This document shows positions 1 through 7,574 of a stretch of DNA of 27,341 nt, piece after piece. The stretch is from an uncultured Collinsella sp. (lineage in GTDB: Bacteria; Actinomycetota; Coriobacteriia; Coriobacteriales; Coriobacteriaceae), in assembly GCA_900752015.1 (NCBI GenBank), contig CAADTZ010000095.1, positions 1-27,341 of the forward strand. The letters are read 5' to 3'. The stretch's first letter is position 1. Every line of letters begins with the position of its first letter. A program made the translations under genes and the position numbers. The notes beneath the pieces were generated by a model. It did no database searches. It was given only the letters and a program-made list of their open reading frames with translations, and was not told the DNA's origin.

Positions 1-1
1 G

Positions 2-2221
2 ATTAGCGGGGCTCAGGGGGCGCGCGCCCGCCGTCGTGCTGCCGAGCGCGAGGCCGCGGCTCTGACCGAGCTTGCAGCTCCGTCTGTGCCCGAGACCCCT
101 GCCGCCACCGAGACCCCTGCCGCCGACCTGCCGACCGAGAAGCCGGCAACGCGCACACGCCGTCGCACGGCTGTTAAGGCCGAGCAGGTTGCTGAACAGG
201 TAACCCCCGAGCTCACTGAGGCTTCGGTCCGTTCCACGGCAGGGGAGGGCGCATCGCCTGCTGAGCACGCTGCGTCTGTCGAGGCCAGCGGAGTTCCCGT
301 TGTCGATCCGGCTTTGCGCCCGCACCGTCGCGGTCGCAAGCCCAAGGCCTTCGTCGAGGCAGAGAAGGCCGCAGCCGCAGCCGCAGCTGCTCGGGATGCT
401 GCGGCGACCGCCGAGTCTGCAACTGCTGTCGATGCACCCGTTCAGGATGCTACGACTTCCGAGGCCGCTCCCGCCGATGCCGAGCCCGCCGACGTCCGTC
501 CTGGTCGCAGCCATCGTACTGCTGCTAAGCGCACGTCCAAGGCCAAGGCTGCCAAGAAGGGTGCGTCCGAGGATTCCGCCGAGACGACCGCCGATGCATC
601 GACTGATGCCGCCGAGCCCCAAGACGTCGAACAGTCTGCGTCCGAGAAGCCCAAGCGCGGTCGTAAGAAGTCCGCTAAGGCCAAGGCGTCCGAGCAGCAG
701 ACTGATGCCGAAGCGCAGATTGATTCCGGCGCCGAGGCCAATGACGCCGCTGCGGCCAATGCCGGCGCCGCCGCAACCGATGATGCCGCCCCCGCTGAGG
801 GCGAAGACGGCACTCGTTCCAACCGTCGCCAGCACAAGCGCAACGAGGAGCGCAACGATCGCAAGGACGAGCGCAACAACGACCGTCGCAACCGTCAGCG
901 CGATCGCAAACAGCGCAACAAGGAGCGCAACGCCGCCCCCACCGAGCCCACGCTTTCGCGCGAGGAGCTCGCTGCCATGAAGGTCGCCGAACTGCGCGAG
1001 AAGGCCAAGGAGTTCGAGATCGAGACGACCGGCAAGAAGAAAGCCGAGCTCGTCGAGGAGATCTACGTCACCGCCGCGAAGGCAGAGGGCTTCCGCGACA
1101 TCAAGGGCATTCTGCAGATTCGCCCGGACAGCTCCGGCATCATCCACGCCCATGGCTACATGAAGTCCAACGACGACGCCTTCGTGCCCGCCTACCTCAT
1201 CCGCTCAGCGCGCCTGCGCACGGGCGACGTCATCGAGGGCTCGCTGCGTCCTTCGCGCGGCGGCGACAAGCGCGCCGGCCTCGCCAAAATCACGACCGTC
1301 AACGGTCTGGACCCCGAGCAGATTCGCAACCGTCCCAAGTTCGGCGACCTCACCCCGGTCTATCCCAACGAGCCGCTGCGCATGGAGCACGGCAAGGACT
1401 CCATTACCGGTCGCGCCATCGACATCGTGTCGCCGATCGGCAAGGGTCAGCGTGGCCTGATCGTGTCCCCGCCCAAGGCCGGCAAGACCACGATCCTCAA
1501 GAAGATCTGCCAGTCTATCTCGATTAACAACCCCGAGGTGCACCTCATCTGCCTGCTCGTCGACGAGCGCCCCGAAGAGGTCACCGATATGCAGCGTTCC
1601 ATCAAGGGCGAGGTTGTGGCGTCGACCTTCGATATGCCCGCCGACAACCACACTCGCGTGGCAGAGCTCGTCATCGAGCGCGCCAAGCGCATCGTGGAGC
1701 TGGGCGGCGATGTTGTGGTGGTGCTCGACTCCATCACGCGTCTTGCCCGCGCCTACAACTTGGCGGCGCCCGCCTCAGGCCGCATCCTTTCGGGCGGCGT
1801 CGATTCGGCGGCACTGTATCCTCCCAAGCGCTTCCTGGGCGCAGCCCGTAATATCGAGAACGGTGGCTCGCTCACCATCCTGGCCTCTGCCCTCATCGAC
1901 ACTGGTTCCAAGATGGACGAGGTCATCTTTGAGGAGTTCAAGGGCACCGGCAACATGGAGCTTAAGCTCGACCGCGACCTGGCCGACCGCCGTATCTTCC
2001 CGGCTATCGACCCCGTTGCCTCCGGTACGCGTAATGAGGACCTGTTGGTCGACGAGCAGATGCGTCCGTTTGTCTTTGGTCTGCGTCGCATTCTTGCCGG
2101 CATGAACAACACCGAGCGCGCGGCCGCATCGTTTATCAAGGGTCTTAAGGGCACCAATACCAACCAGGAGTTCTTGGTGCGTTCGGCCAAAAAGCACAGC
2201 GACTACGAGCAGACGTTCTAG
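2..2221 (+). CDS. rho: Transcription termination factor Rho (5' end outside window)
   Basis: RNA-dependent ATPase/helicase that ends transcription. The reading frame stays open to the left edge, so the true start probably lies upstream; the GTG at 86 is only an internal option. The visible part begins with about 290 residues of low-complexity Ala/Pro/Glu sequence that becomes strongly Arg/Lys/Asn-rich near nt 820-940, as in actinobacterial Rho proteins where such inserts bind RNA. A Rho N-terminal helical domain follows (LSREELAAMKVAELREKAKE, from about nt 951), then the OB-fold RNA-binding domain (nt 1090-1340) and the RecA-like ATPase core. Walker A is PPKAGKT (nt about 1470-1490) and Walker B is VVVVLDSITRLARAYN (nt about 1713-1760). 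The Q-loop/R-loop region (SGGVDSAALYPPKRF; GTGNMELKLDR) is intact. A terminator follows 38 bp after the stop codon. Identification is certain; only the 5' end is unknown. Confidence 0.97.
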   Translation: MSGAQGARARRRAAEREAAALTELAAPSVPETPAATETPAADLPTEKPATRTRRRTAVKAEQVAEQVTPELTEASVRSTAGEGASPAEHAASVEASGVPVVDPALRPHRRGRKPKAFVEAEKAAAAAAAARDAAATAESATAVDAPVQDATTSEAAPADAEPADVRPGRSHRTAAKRTSKAKAAKKGASEDSAETTADASTDAAEPQDVEQSASEKPKRGRKKSAKAKASEQQTDAEAQIDSGAEANDAAAANAGAAATDDAAPAEGEDGTRSNRRQHKRNEERNDRKDERNNDRRNRQRDRKQRNKERNAAPTEPTLSREELAAMKVAELREKAKEFEIETTGKKKAELVEEIYVTAAKAEGFRDIKGILQIRPDSSGIIHAHGYMKSNDDAFVPAYLIRSARLRTGDVIEGSLRPSRGGDKRAGLAKITTVNGLDPEQIRNRPKFGDLTPVYPNEPLRMEHGKDSITGRAIDIVSPIGKGQRGLIVSPPKAGKTTILKKICQSISINNPEVHLICLLVDERPEEVTDMQRSIKGEVVASTFDMPADNHTRVAELVIERAKRIVELGGDVVVVLDSITRLARAYNLAAPASGRILSGGVDSAALYPPKRFLGAARNIENGGSLTILASALIDTGSKMDEVIFEEFKGTGNMELKLDRDLADRRIFPAIDPVASGTRNEDLLVDEQMRPFVFGLRRILAGMNNTERAAASFIKGLKGTNTNQEFLVRSAKKHSDYEQTF

Positions 2222-2258
2222 GTTGTCATCCACACGCAGCGATAGTCATCAATGCAAT

Positions 2259-2291
2259 AAAGGGTCGGGGCTTTGAGCCTCGGCCCTTTTC
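2259..2291 (+). terminator. Rho-independent terminator after rho
   Basis: A 12-bp stem containing two G-T wobbles (AAGGGTCGGGGC / GCCTCGGCCCTT) with a TTTGA loop runs into a short T-tract. It sits 38 bp past the rho stop codon, so it probably ends the rho transcript. Confidence 0.8.
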
Positions 2292-2369
2292 TATATCGCC
2301 GCTCCGCGCTTATTTTTGACCATAGGACTGGCAAGCAGCAGGTTTCCCGTTTCAATCCGACATCGTCGC

Positions 2370-2398
2370 TTGCAATCGACAGGGCGGTTTCGCATAAT
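2370..2398 (+). promoter_or_regulatory. Predicted promoter for the 2535 membrane-protein gene
   Basis: A -35 element TTGCAA (2370-2375) and a -10 element CATAAT (2393-2398) are separated by exactly 17 bp. It lies after the rho terminator and about 137 bp before the next start codon. The leader contains a small GGGGC-ATA-GCCCC hairpin at 2456-2468. The promoter is predicted from sequence only. Confidence 0.5.
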
Positions 2399-2534
2399 AG
2401 CGTTTAAGCTTCGCGACGGAAAACGCAGATGAAACGAACCATATACCGTTGCTTTGGGGCATAGCCCCGCTTCATCTTCTCTCGCGCAGCCAACTGAATG
2501 ATGCGATTTGGGTGCTGGAAGATGGGGAGAGCTC

Positions 2535-3935
2535 ATGGCTTCTTCTGATGCAACACAACGAGCAGTCCTTGCAGGACTTTCGTGCGGGATCGGCCTTGCC
2601 GCTCCCGTGGTTATGTATGCCGCGACGCTGCCGTTTTCGTCTGTGAACGAGACGGTCGTGGCGGGTGCGGTTCCCTTCGCCGTGGGCGCGGTGGCGGGCG
2701 TGGGTATCTATGCCGCCTCGCTGGGTATCTCCGAGTATCGTGCGCAGCGTGAAGAGCGTCTGTTCCAACCCGATGCCATGGGCGGTGCCGCCAATCTCAA
2801 TCAGCATCAAAGCGAGTTCAAGACCGCCTCGATTCCAGCTCAGCAGCAGGATTCGACTCCTTACGCTGCGGCTTCTGCTTCTCAGGCTCAGGCGGAGCAG
2901 TCTACCTCGGCATTCCTTTCCGGCCTGACTGGTGCGTTCCAGCGCCGTCATGCCGATGATGGTGTTCCTACCATCGCTCGAGCCGCAGATGCTATGGACG
3001 AGGACGAGGCTTGGTCCATGATCGACAGTATGCTCGACGACGATTCGCCGGTGAGCTGCGACCCTGCACACTCGCGCGACGTCTATCAAGTCGCCATCGA
3101 CGAGCTCACCAACGGCGGGCAGACCGGCTCCTTCAATCGCGACGACATCGCCGCCGCGGCACGCGCTGTGTCTGGTTCCCAGGCCGCCCCTGCGGGCAGC
3201 ACGGCGGCTTTCGTGGCACTCGTTGCCAACGCGGCAGCCAATAACGCCTACAACGCTACCTCGGCGGACGCGAACGCTTCTGCCGACAATTCGTACGTTG
3301 ATGAAGCCATGACTGCGGACGAGGAGGCCGTTGCCGCCCGCCGTGCCGCCGAAAGCTCGCTGTGGGGCGCTCCTGCCCAGCAGCAGGCGGCTGAGGCTGC
3401 GCCGTACAATGCAAACCTCGCCAGCATGCCTATCATCTCCGGTGCCGCGGACATCGATCTTGATGACCTCGATGAGCCTGCAGCCATCACCGCATCGATT
3501 GATGTCCAAGATCGCATCGACACCGGCGACCTTCCGGACGCCTCGCTCGAGGTTGATGTCCCCATGGCTGATTACTCGGGCCACGAGGACATGTGGGCCG
3601 CCGCCACCGCGATTCTGGATGAGATTGACGAGCCTGCTCCTGTTGCAGCCCCCGCTCCCGTCGCTGCCCCTCAGCCTGCTGCCCCCGCCTATGTCGGCCG
3701 TCACAGTGCTGTGTTCCCCGAGGATACTGCCCGTATCTCGCGCGAGAGCATCGAGCGGGCCGAGGCTATTGCCGCCGGCATTATGGAAAACCGTCGTCAC
3801 GAGCGCGTCAATCAGATCCTCGAGGAAGAGATCGAGCGCCTGCAGTCCTCAACCGCCAAGCGTACGGGCCGTGCCTATCTGAGCGTTATCGAGGGCGGTA
3901 CCGCCAGCTTCGCGCCGCTCCGCGCGGAGGCATAA
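2535..3935 (+). CDS. Conserved-type membrane protein of unknown function
   Basis: I do not recognise a named family. The start is the ATG at 2535, preceded by GGGGAG 6 nt upstream; a TTG at 2508 would add nine residues but has no better ribosome site. The 466-residue product has two hydrophobic helices at the N-terminus (about residues 10-32 and 40-62), then a long Ala-rich, acidic, probably disordered region (about 75-385). A short predicted-helical, charged C-terminal block follows (ISRESIERAEAIAAGIMENRR; ILEEEIERLQ). This suggests an N-terminally anchored protein with a cytoplasmic or extracytoplasmic tail. It is followed 7 bp later by a VanZ-like gene, so the two are probably co-transcribed. 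High Ala/Asp content matches neighbouring genes, with no sign of transfer. Confidence 0.8.
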   Translation: MASSDATQRAVLAGLSCGIGLAAPVVMYAATLPFSSVNETVVAGAVPFAVGAVAGVGIYAASLGISEYRAQREERLFQPDAMGGAANLNQHQSEFKTASIPAQQQDSTPYAAASASQAQAEQSTSAFLSGLTGAFQRRHADDGVPTIARAADAMDEDEAWSMIDSMLDDDSPVSCDPAHSRDVYQVAIDELTNGGQTGSFNRDDIAAAARAVSGSQAAPAGSTAAFVALVANAAANNAYNATSADANASADNSYVDEAMTADEEAVAARRAAESSLWGAPAQQQAAEAAPYNANLASMPIISGAADIDLDDLDEPAAITASIDVQDRIDTGDLPDASLEVDVPMADYSGHEDMWAAATAILDEIDEPAPVAAPAPVAAPQPAAPAYVGRHSAVFPEDTARISRESIERAEAIAAGIMENRRHERVNQILEEEIERLQSSTAKRTGRAYLSVIEGGTASFAPLRAEA

Positions 3936-3942
3936 CTTCTAC

Positions 3943-4392
3943 ATGGTTAAGATCAATCGAAAATGGGCGGTTGTAACCTGCCTGATGGCGCTCTTGATCT
4001 GGGGCAATTCGCTGGTTCCCGGCTCGGGGTCGGGCTCGCTGAGCCTAACGGTCATGGAAGCTATCCGCGGTTTCCTGCACAGCGTGGGACTTCCATATGA
4101 ATGGGTGACCAACTTTGTTGTTCGCAAGTGCGCGCATTTTACCGAGTATATGGTGCTCGGCATCTTGGCAACGCACGCCTTTGATTTTGAGGGCCGGCGC
4201 ACCTTTGACGTGCTGCTGCCCACGGCGGTGTTCCTGCTGCTGATTCCCTCGATCGACGAGACGATTCAGCTCTTTGTGCCGGGACGCGCCGGCATGATCA
4301 CCGATGTGATGATCGACTGCTGTGGAGCGGCAACGGGCGTTGTGCTCCGATATCTACTACGATCGCTCATATGTGCCAAAAAGGCCGCCTAG
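3943..4392 (+). CDS. VanZ family membrane protein
   Basis: A 149-residue integral membrane protein of the VanZ-like family, named after the teicoplanin-resistance accessory protein; the biochemical role of most members is unknown. Four hydrophobic segments are visible: about residues 8-26, 50-68, 84-104 and 117-140. The family motifs are present: RKCAHFTEYMVLG in the second helix region, and DETIQLFVPGRAGMITDV before the last helix. The ATG at 3943 starts 7 bp after the preceding stop, and the GGAGG at 3926-3930 inside the previous gene may serve as its ribosome site at a long spacing. The stop codon lies inside the left arm of a strong terminator. Function in this organism is not predictable beyond the family. 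Confidence 0.88.
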   Translation: MVKINRKWAVVTCLMALLIWGNSLVPGSGSGSLSLTVMEAIRGFLHSVGLPYEWVTNFVVRKCAHFTEYMVLGILATHAFDFEGRRTFDVLLPTAVFLLLIPSIDETIQLFVPGRAGMITDVMIDCCGAATGVVLRYLLRSLICAKKAA

Positions 4393-4422
4393 GACGTATG
4401 TTTGGTCCTAGGCGGCCTTTTT
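4378..4422. terminator. 18-bp perfect, probably bidirectional terminator
   Basis: An uninterrupted 18-bp inverted repeat (4378-4395 with 4405-4422) starts with five A and ends with a T-run, so it can act in both directions. It overlaps the VanZ stop codon (4390-4392) and separates that gene from the convergent ROK kinase gene ending at 4506. Confidence 0.9.
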
Positions 4423-4505
4423 TATTAGAGGGCTTATATGGGGCGTGGTGGCGTCGTTCCGTAGGTCGGATTTGCCGGGCGCGCCACGCCCTGTGGGTGC
4501 GTCTG

Positions 4506-5396
4506 CTACTGAAGCGCCTGTGCGCCCAGGGCCAGGCAACCCATAATGCCCTGCTTGCCCTCGAGGCTGTTGTTGACGATGTAGTTATCGATGTCGTTGA
4601 CCTCGGGCGTGACGATATAGCCGTTGAGCATTTCGGCGCACTTCTTGCGCGCGAGCGGCACGATGGGGGTGTGGTCGGCCACGCCGCCGCCGATGATGAT
4701 CTTTTGCGGCGCGTAGCACAGCGTGTAGGTCATGAGCGCCTGTGCCAGATAGCCGGCGAGCAGGTCCATGGCCTCCGGGTCATCGGCCATGTCTCCAGCG
4801 CTCTTGCCATCCCAGCGCTTTTTAACGCCGGGGCCGGCGATGAGGCCCTCTAGGCAGTTGTCGTGGAAGGGGCAGGCGCTGTGCTCGCCAATGGTGTCGC
4901 GCGGGTCGCGCGTGACCAGGATGTGGCCGGCCTCGGGATGCATCATGCCGTGTACGAGCTTACCGCCCGAGAGCACGCCGGCGCCCACGCCGGTGCCGAT
5001 GGTCAGATACACAACGTCAGTGAGGCCCTGGGCGCAACCAAAGGTGACCTCGCCCAGGCAGGCGACGTTGACGTCGGTGTCGTAGCCGCAGGGGATATTG
5101 AGCTCGTTTTGGATAGTGCCCAGCAGGTCAAAGTAGCGCCATGCCGTTTTGGGCGTCTCCAGGATCTTGCCGTATTGGGGCGAGGCAGGGTTGACTGCGG
5201 TGGGGCCAAAGGCGCCGATGCCCAGCGCGGCGATGCCCTTGTCGGCAAACCACGCGTTGACGGCCTCGACGGTCTCCTGCGGGGTCGTGGTCGCGATCTG
5301 CTCACGCTCCAGGACCGTGCCGTCTGCATAGCCCGTGGCGCAGACCATCTTGGTGCCGCCGGCCTCGAGCGCTCCGATAAGCTGCTGTTCTGCCAT
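4506..5396 (-). CDS. ROK family sugar kinase, fructokinase-like
   Basis: Predicted ATP-dependent sugar kinase of the ROK family, 296 residues, the usual length for the fructokinase-type subgroup (Bacillus GmuE/YdhR-like). The N-terminal phosphate-binding motif is GALEAGGTK (residues 8-16). The catalytic Asp region is YDTDVNVACLGE (Asp108 likely the base). The glycine-rich loop is TIGTGVGAG (132-140). The zinc-binding ROK signature is HIL...CPFHDNCLEG, with H158, C175, H178 and C181 present. The start has GAGAGGA 6-7 nt upstream on the minus strand. The substrate is inferred from subgroup resemblance: fructose is most likely, with glucose or mannose possible. It stands alone between the bidirectional terminator and the aminotransferase terminator, so it is probably a monocistronic unit. 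Confidence 0.9.
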   Translation of the reverse strand: MAEQQLIGALEAGGTKMVCATGYADGTVLEREQIATTTPQETVEAVNAWFADKGIAALGIGAFGPTAVNPASPQYGKILETPKTAWRYFDLLGTIQNELNIPCGYDTDVNVACLGEVTFGCAQGLTDVVYLTIGTGVGAGVLSGGKLVHGMMHPEAGHILVTRDPRDTIGEHSACPFHDNCLEGLIAGPGVKKRWDGKSAGDMADDPEAMDLLAGYLAQALMTYTLCYAPQKIIIGGGVADHTPIVPLARKKCAEMLNGYIVTPEVNDIDNYIVNNSLEGKQGIMGCLALGAQALQ

Positions 5397-5470
5397 AGTA
5401 TTCCTCTCTCTGGGACGAGTTGCTCCGTGACTAAAGTATAGGGCTCTAAACCATTTAAGAAAGCGCTATA

Positions 5471-5514
5471 AAAAGAAGAAGCCTCGCAACGTGGCGGGCG
5501 GTGCGGGGCTTCTT
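5471..5514 (-). terminator. Terminator of the aminotransferase gene
   Basis: A 13-bp stem (5476-5488 with 5502-5514, one wobble) read on the minus strand leads into a T-rich tract ending in five T. It lies 27 bp beyond the aminotransferase stop codon. Confidence 0.85.
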
Positions 5515-5540
5515 TGGTTGCTTTAGTTGCCGGGCCGTCC

Positions 5541-6722
5541 TTACCCGCGCGGCTTGATTTTATCACGTAGCGACTTGAGGTTCTCCAGTGCCGCGTTAAG
5601 CGTCTCATCCCGCTTGGCAAAGTGGAAACGAATCAGATGGTTGACGGGCTCGCGGAAGAAGCTCGAGCCGGGCACGGCGCCCACGCCCACCTTGGATGCG
5701 AGGTCCTCGCAGAATTCGAGGTCGCTGTCATAGCCAAACTCAGAGATGTCCATCATGACGTAGTAGGCGCCCTGCGGCACGTTATGCTCAAGACCGATGC
5801 TATCGAGCCCCTGGCAGAACAAGTCGCGTTTGGCGGTGTAGAGGTCGAGGACCTCATCGTAATAGCTGTCGTCGAAGTTGAGGGCGGTGACGACGGCTTC
5901 CTGCAGGGGAGCGGCGGCGCCCACGGTGAGGAAGTCGTGGACCTTTTTGATGCGCTCGGTGATTTCGGCAGGGGCGATAGTGTAGCCCAGACGCCAGCCG
6001 GTGATGGAGTAGGTCTTGGACAGCGAGCTGCAGCTGATGGTGCGCTCGAACATGCCAGGCAGCGTGGCCATGTAGACGTGCTTATGGGGTGCGTAGACGA
6101 TGTGCTCGTATACCTCGTCGGTGATGCAATAGGCGTCGTACTTTTTGCAGAGGTCGGCGATAAAGGTGAGCTCCTCGCGCGTAAAGACCTTGCCGCAGGG
6201 GTTGGAAGGGTTGCACAGGACGATGGCCTTGGGGTCGTTGTCGCGGAAGGCCGCCTCGAGGACCTCGCGGTCGAAGTCAAAGGTGGGCGGGTTGAGCGGC
6301 ACGTAGATGGGCTCGGCTCCCGAGAGAATGGTGTCAGCGCCGTAGTTCTCGTAGAACGGCGAGAAGATGACGACCTTGTCGCCGGGGTTCGTAACCGTCA
6401 TCATGGCAGCCATCATGGCCTCGGTGGAACCGCAGGTGACTACGATATTCTCGTTGGGGTTCACCGGCATGCCCATAAAATGCTCCTGCTTGGCGGCAAG
6501 CGCCTCACGCATGGCCTGGGAGCCCCAGGTTATGGAGTACTGGTGATAGAGCGGCTTGGGGTCGCTGGCGATGGCGCTGAGGCTATCGAGCAGCTGCGCC
6601 GGGGGATCAAAGTCGGGGAAGCCCTGCGAGAGATTGACAGCGCCGTACTTATTGGAGATGCGTGTCATGCGGCGGATGACGGAATCGGTAAACGTTGCCG
6701 TGCGGTTGGAGAGTTCTTTCAT
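5541..6722 (-). CDS. Class I/II PLP-dependent aminotransferase
   Basis: Fold-type I pyridoxal-phosphate aminotransferase, 393 residues, transferring an amino group between an amino acid and a 2-oxo acid in the cytoplasm. Visible signatures are the substrate-loop motif VNLSQGFPDFDPP (29-41), CGSTEAMM (98-105), the cofactor-contact segment NPSNPCGKVF (171-180), YCITDEVYEH (198-207), and the PLP lysine in SSLSKTYSITGWRLGY (Lys236). The overall pattern resembles the YbdL/PatA/kynurenine-aminotransferase branch. A specific substrate such as methionine, aromatic amino acids or a diaminopimelate precursor cannot be assigned. I chose ATG 6722 because AAAGGA lies 6 nt before it; an upstream ATG at 6740 overlaps that ribosome site. 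Confidence 0.92.
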   Translation of the reverse strand: MKELSNRTATFTDSVIRRMTRISNKYGAVNLSQGFPDFDPPAQLLDSLSAIASDPKPLYHQYSITWGSQAMREALAAKQEHFMGMPVNPNENIVVTCGSTEAMMAAMMTVTNPGDKVVIFSPFYENYGADTILSGAEPIYVPLNPPTFDFDREVLEAAFRDNDPKAIVLCNPSNPCGKVFTREELTFIADLCKKYDAYCITDEVYEHIVYAPHKHVYMATLPGMFERTISCSSLSKTYSITGWRLGYTIAPAEITERIKKVHDFLTVGAAAPLQEAVVTALNFDDSYYDEVLDLYTAKRDLFCQGLDSIGLEHNVPQGAYYVMMDISEFGYDSDLEFCEDLASKVGVGAVPGSSFFREPVNHLIRFHFAKRDETLNAALENLKSLRDKIKPRG

Positions 6723-6832
6723 GCCGGTCCTTTCGAGCATTTGCAGTGGGGCAAGTTTACTCCTATGAAACCGGTGGGATTTGCTCGAAATGGTCTCGAA
6801 AAACTCTTTTCAAAATTCTTGAAAATTGGGGC

Positions 6833-6861
6833 TTGCATCGCGTGGCGTTCCTTGCAATAAT
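6833..6861 (+). promoter_or_regulatory. Predicted promoter of the tRNA-His gene
   Basis: TTGCAT (6833-6838) and AATAAT (6856-6861) are spaced by 17 bp and end 26 bp before the tRNA. This is a typical position for a stable-RNA promoter. The two downstream tRNA-Lys genes could be read from it as well. Confidence 0.5.
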
Positions 6862-6887
6862 AGTCGAGCGCGAAGCGCACAGGACAC

Positions 6888-6965
6888 GGTGGGTGTAGCT
6901 CAGTTGGCTAGAGCGACGGGTTGTGGTCCCGTAGGTCGAGGGTTCGAGTCCCTTTACCCACCCCA
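6888..6965 (+). tRNA. tRNA-His (anticodon GTG)
   Basis: A complete cloverleaf can be drawn: 7-bp acceptor stem (GTGGGTG with TACCCAC), D-arm, an anticodon arm ACGGG-TTGTGGT-CCCGT with anticodon GTG at 6923-6925, a T-arm with TTCGAGT and an encoded CCA end. The extra G at -1 opposite C73 is the identity element specific to tRNA-His. Confidence 0.97.
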
Positions 6966-6987
6966 GTTCTTGCTTCGTGTTGATATC

Positions 6988-7063
6988 GGGTCGTTAGCTC
7001 AGTTGGTAGAGCAGGGGACTCTTAATCCCAAGGTCCAGGGTTCGACCCCCTGACGGCCCACCA
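6988..7063 (+). tRNA. tRNA-Lys (anticodon CTT), copy 1
   Basis: A 76-nt cloverleaf with acceptor GGGTCGT/ACGGCCC (one wobble), anticodon loop CTCTTAA (CTT at 7021-7023), T-loop TTCGACC and encoded CCA. It lies 22 bp after tRNA-His and reads Lys AAG codons. Confidence 0.97.
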
Positions 7064-7076
7064 TACGATATCTCCT

Positions 7077-7102
7077 CTAAAGTCCGCCACAACGGACTTT
7101 AG
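7077..7102 (+). other. Perfect hairpin between the two tRNA-Lys genes
   Basis: A 10-bp perfect stem (CTAAAGTCCG / CGGACTTTAG) with a 6-nt loop lies between the tRNA copies. It lacks a T-run of terminator length (only CTTT follows), so it is more likely a processing or attenuating structure than a full terminator. Confidence 0.6.
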
Positions 7103-7106
7103 CTTT

Positions 7107-7182
7107 GGGTCGTTAGCTCAGTTGGTAGAGCAGGGGACTCTTAATCCCAAGGTCCAGGGTTCGACCCCCTGACGGCCCACCA
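7107..7182 (+). tRNA. tRNA-Lys (anticodon CTT), copy 2
   Basis: Identical over its full 76 nt to the copy at 6988-7063, with anticodon CTT at 7140-7142 and encoded CCA. The two copies are separated by 43 bp, indicating a recent or homogenised tandem duplication. Confidence 0.97.
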
Positions 7183-7192
7183 AGGCATTGTA

Positions 7193-7222
7193 AAGCGACT
7201 GGCTTCGGCTGGTCGCTTTTTT
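7193..7222 (+). terminator. Terminator of the tRNA cluster
   Basis: The stem AAGCGACTGGC / GCTGGTCGCTT with a TTCG tetraloop and wobble pairs is followed by a run of six T. It begins 11 bp after the second tRNA-Lys. Confidence 0.85.
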
Positions 7223-7265
7223 GTTGACCTTGCATGGGGTCGAACCCGAAAGGGCGCGGAGCTGA
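7217..7265 (+). repeat. 49-nt post-terminator repeat, copy 1
   Basis: This segment begins at the T-run of the first terminator and matches the segment at 7395-7443 at 47 of 49 positions. It contains GGGGTCGAACCC (7236-7247), the exact reverse complement of 12 nt of the tRNA-Lys T-arm. Confidence 0.85.
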
Positions 7266-7339
7266 TGAAACGCGTAAGCCTTTGCCAGCGCAGCGCGGAA
7301 GGCGCCTTGGCGCCGCAGCGGCCGCCTGCGCAGCAGGCT

Positions 7340-7359
7340 GACCCCCTGACGGCCCACCA
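7340..7359 (+). repeat. Stray copy of the tRNA-Lys 3' end
   Basis: Twenty nucleotides, from the T-loop GACC through the discriminator base and CCA, are identical to 7163-7182 of tRNA-Lys copy 2; the match extends to 21 nt with the next A. The rest of a tRNA is missing upstream, where the sequence is a GC-rich, tRNA-unlike stretch. It could be an integration-site (att) scar or the relic of a deleted third tRNA-Lys. Confidence 0.85.
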
Positions 7360-7369
7360 AAGCAAGTTT

Positions 7370-7400
7370 AGACGGTCAACGAGAGTTGGCCGTCTTTTTT
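7370..7400 (+). terminator. Second terminator behind the tRNA-Lys 3' fragment
   Basis: An 11-bp stem with one wobble (AGACGGTCAAC / GTTGGCCGTCT), a GAGA tetraloop and a run of six T. It lies 10 bp after the tRNA 3' fragment, the same relative position as the first terminator behind the intact tRNA, although the stem sequence differs. Confidence 0.85.
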
Positions 7401-7443
7401 GTTGACCTCGCATGGGGTCGAACCCGAAAAGGCGCGGAGCTGA
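7395..7443 (+). repeat. 49-nt post-terminator repeat, copy 2
   Basis: Second copy of the 7217-7265 segment, with two differences. Beyond it the sequence to 7574 holds no gene; the only other structure seen there is the hairpin at 7454-7478. Confidence 0.85.
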
Positions 7444-7453
7444 GTAATCTGCA

Positions 7454-7478
7454 CCGTGATTCCCTTAGGGGAACACGG
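7454..7478. other. Hairpin between the tRNA repeats and the flavoprotein gene
   Basis: A 10-bp stem with one bulged base (CCGTGATTCCC / GGGAACACGG, loop TTAG). It is followed by no T-run on either strand, so a terminator role is doubtful. It lies about 100 bp past the 3' end of the flavoprotein gene on the opposite strand. Confidence 0.4.
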
Positions 7479-7574
7479 CTAAAGCCCCATAAACGTGCTC
7501 TCCTTATGAGAATTATGCTCACGAGGCTCGATGCATGTTGAGAAGTTGTGATCAAACTCAAAGTGAGAATCGAT

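Noticed and set aside
4441..4491. GGGCGTGG / CCACGCCC inverted repeat as a terminator of the ROK gene
   Set aside because: The arms are 35 nt apart and no T-run follows; the perfect stem at 4378-4422 is a better terminator.
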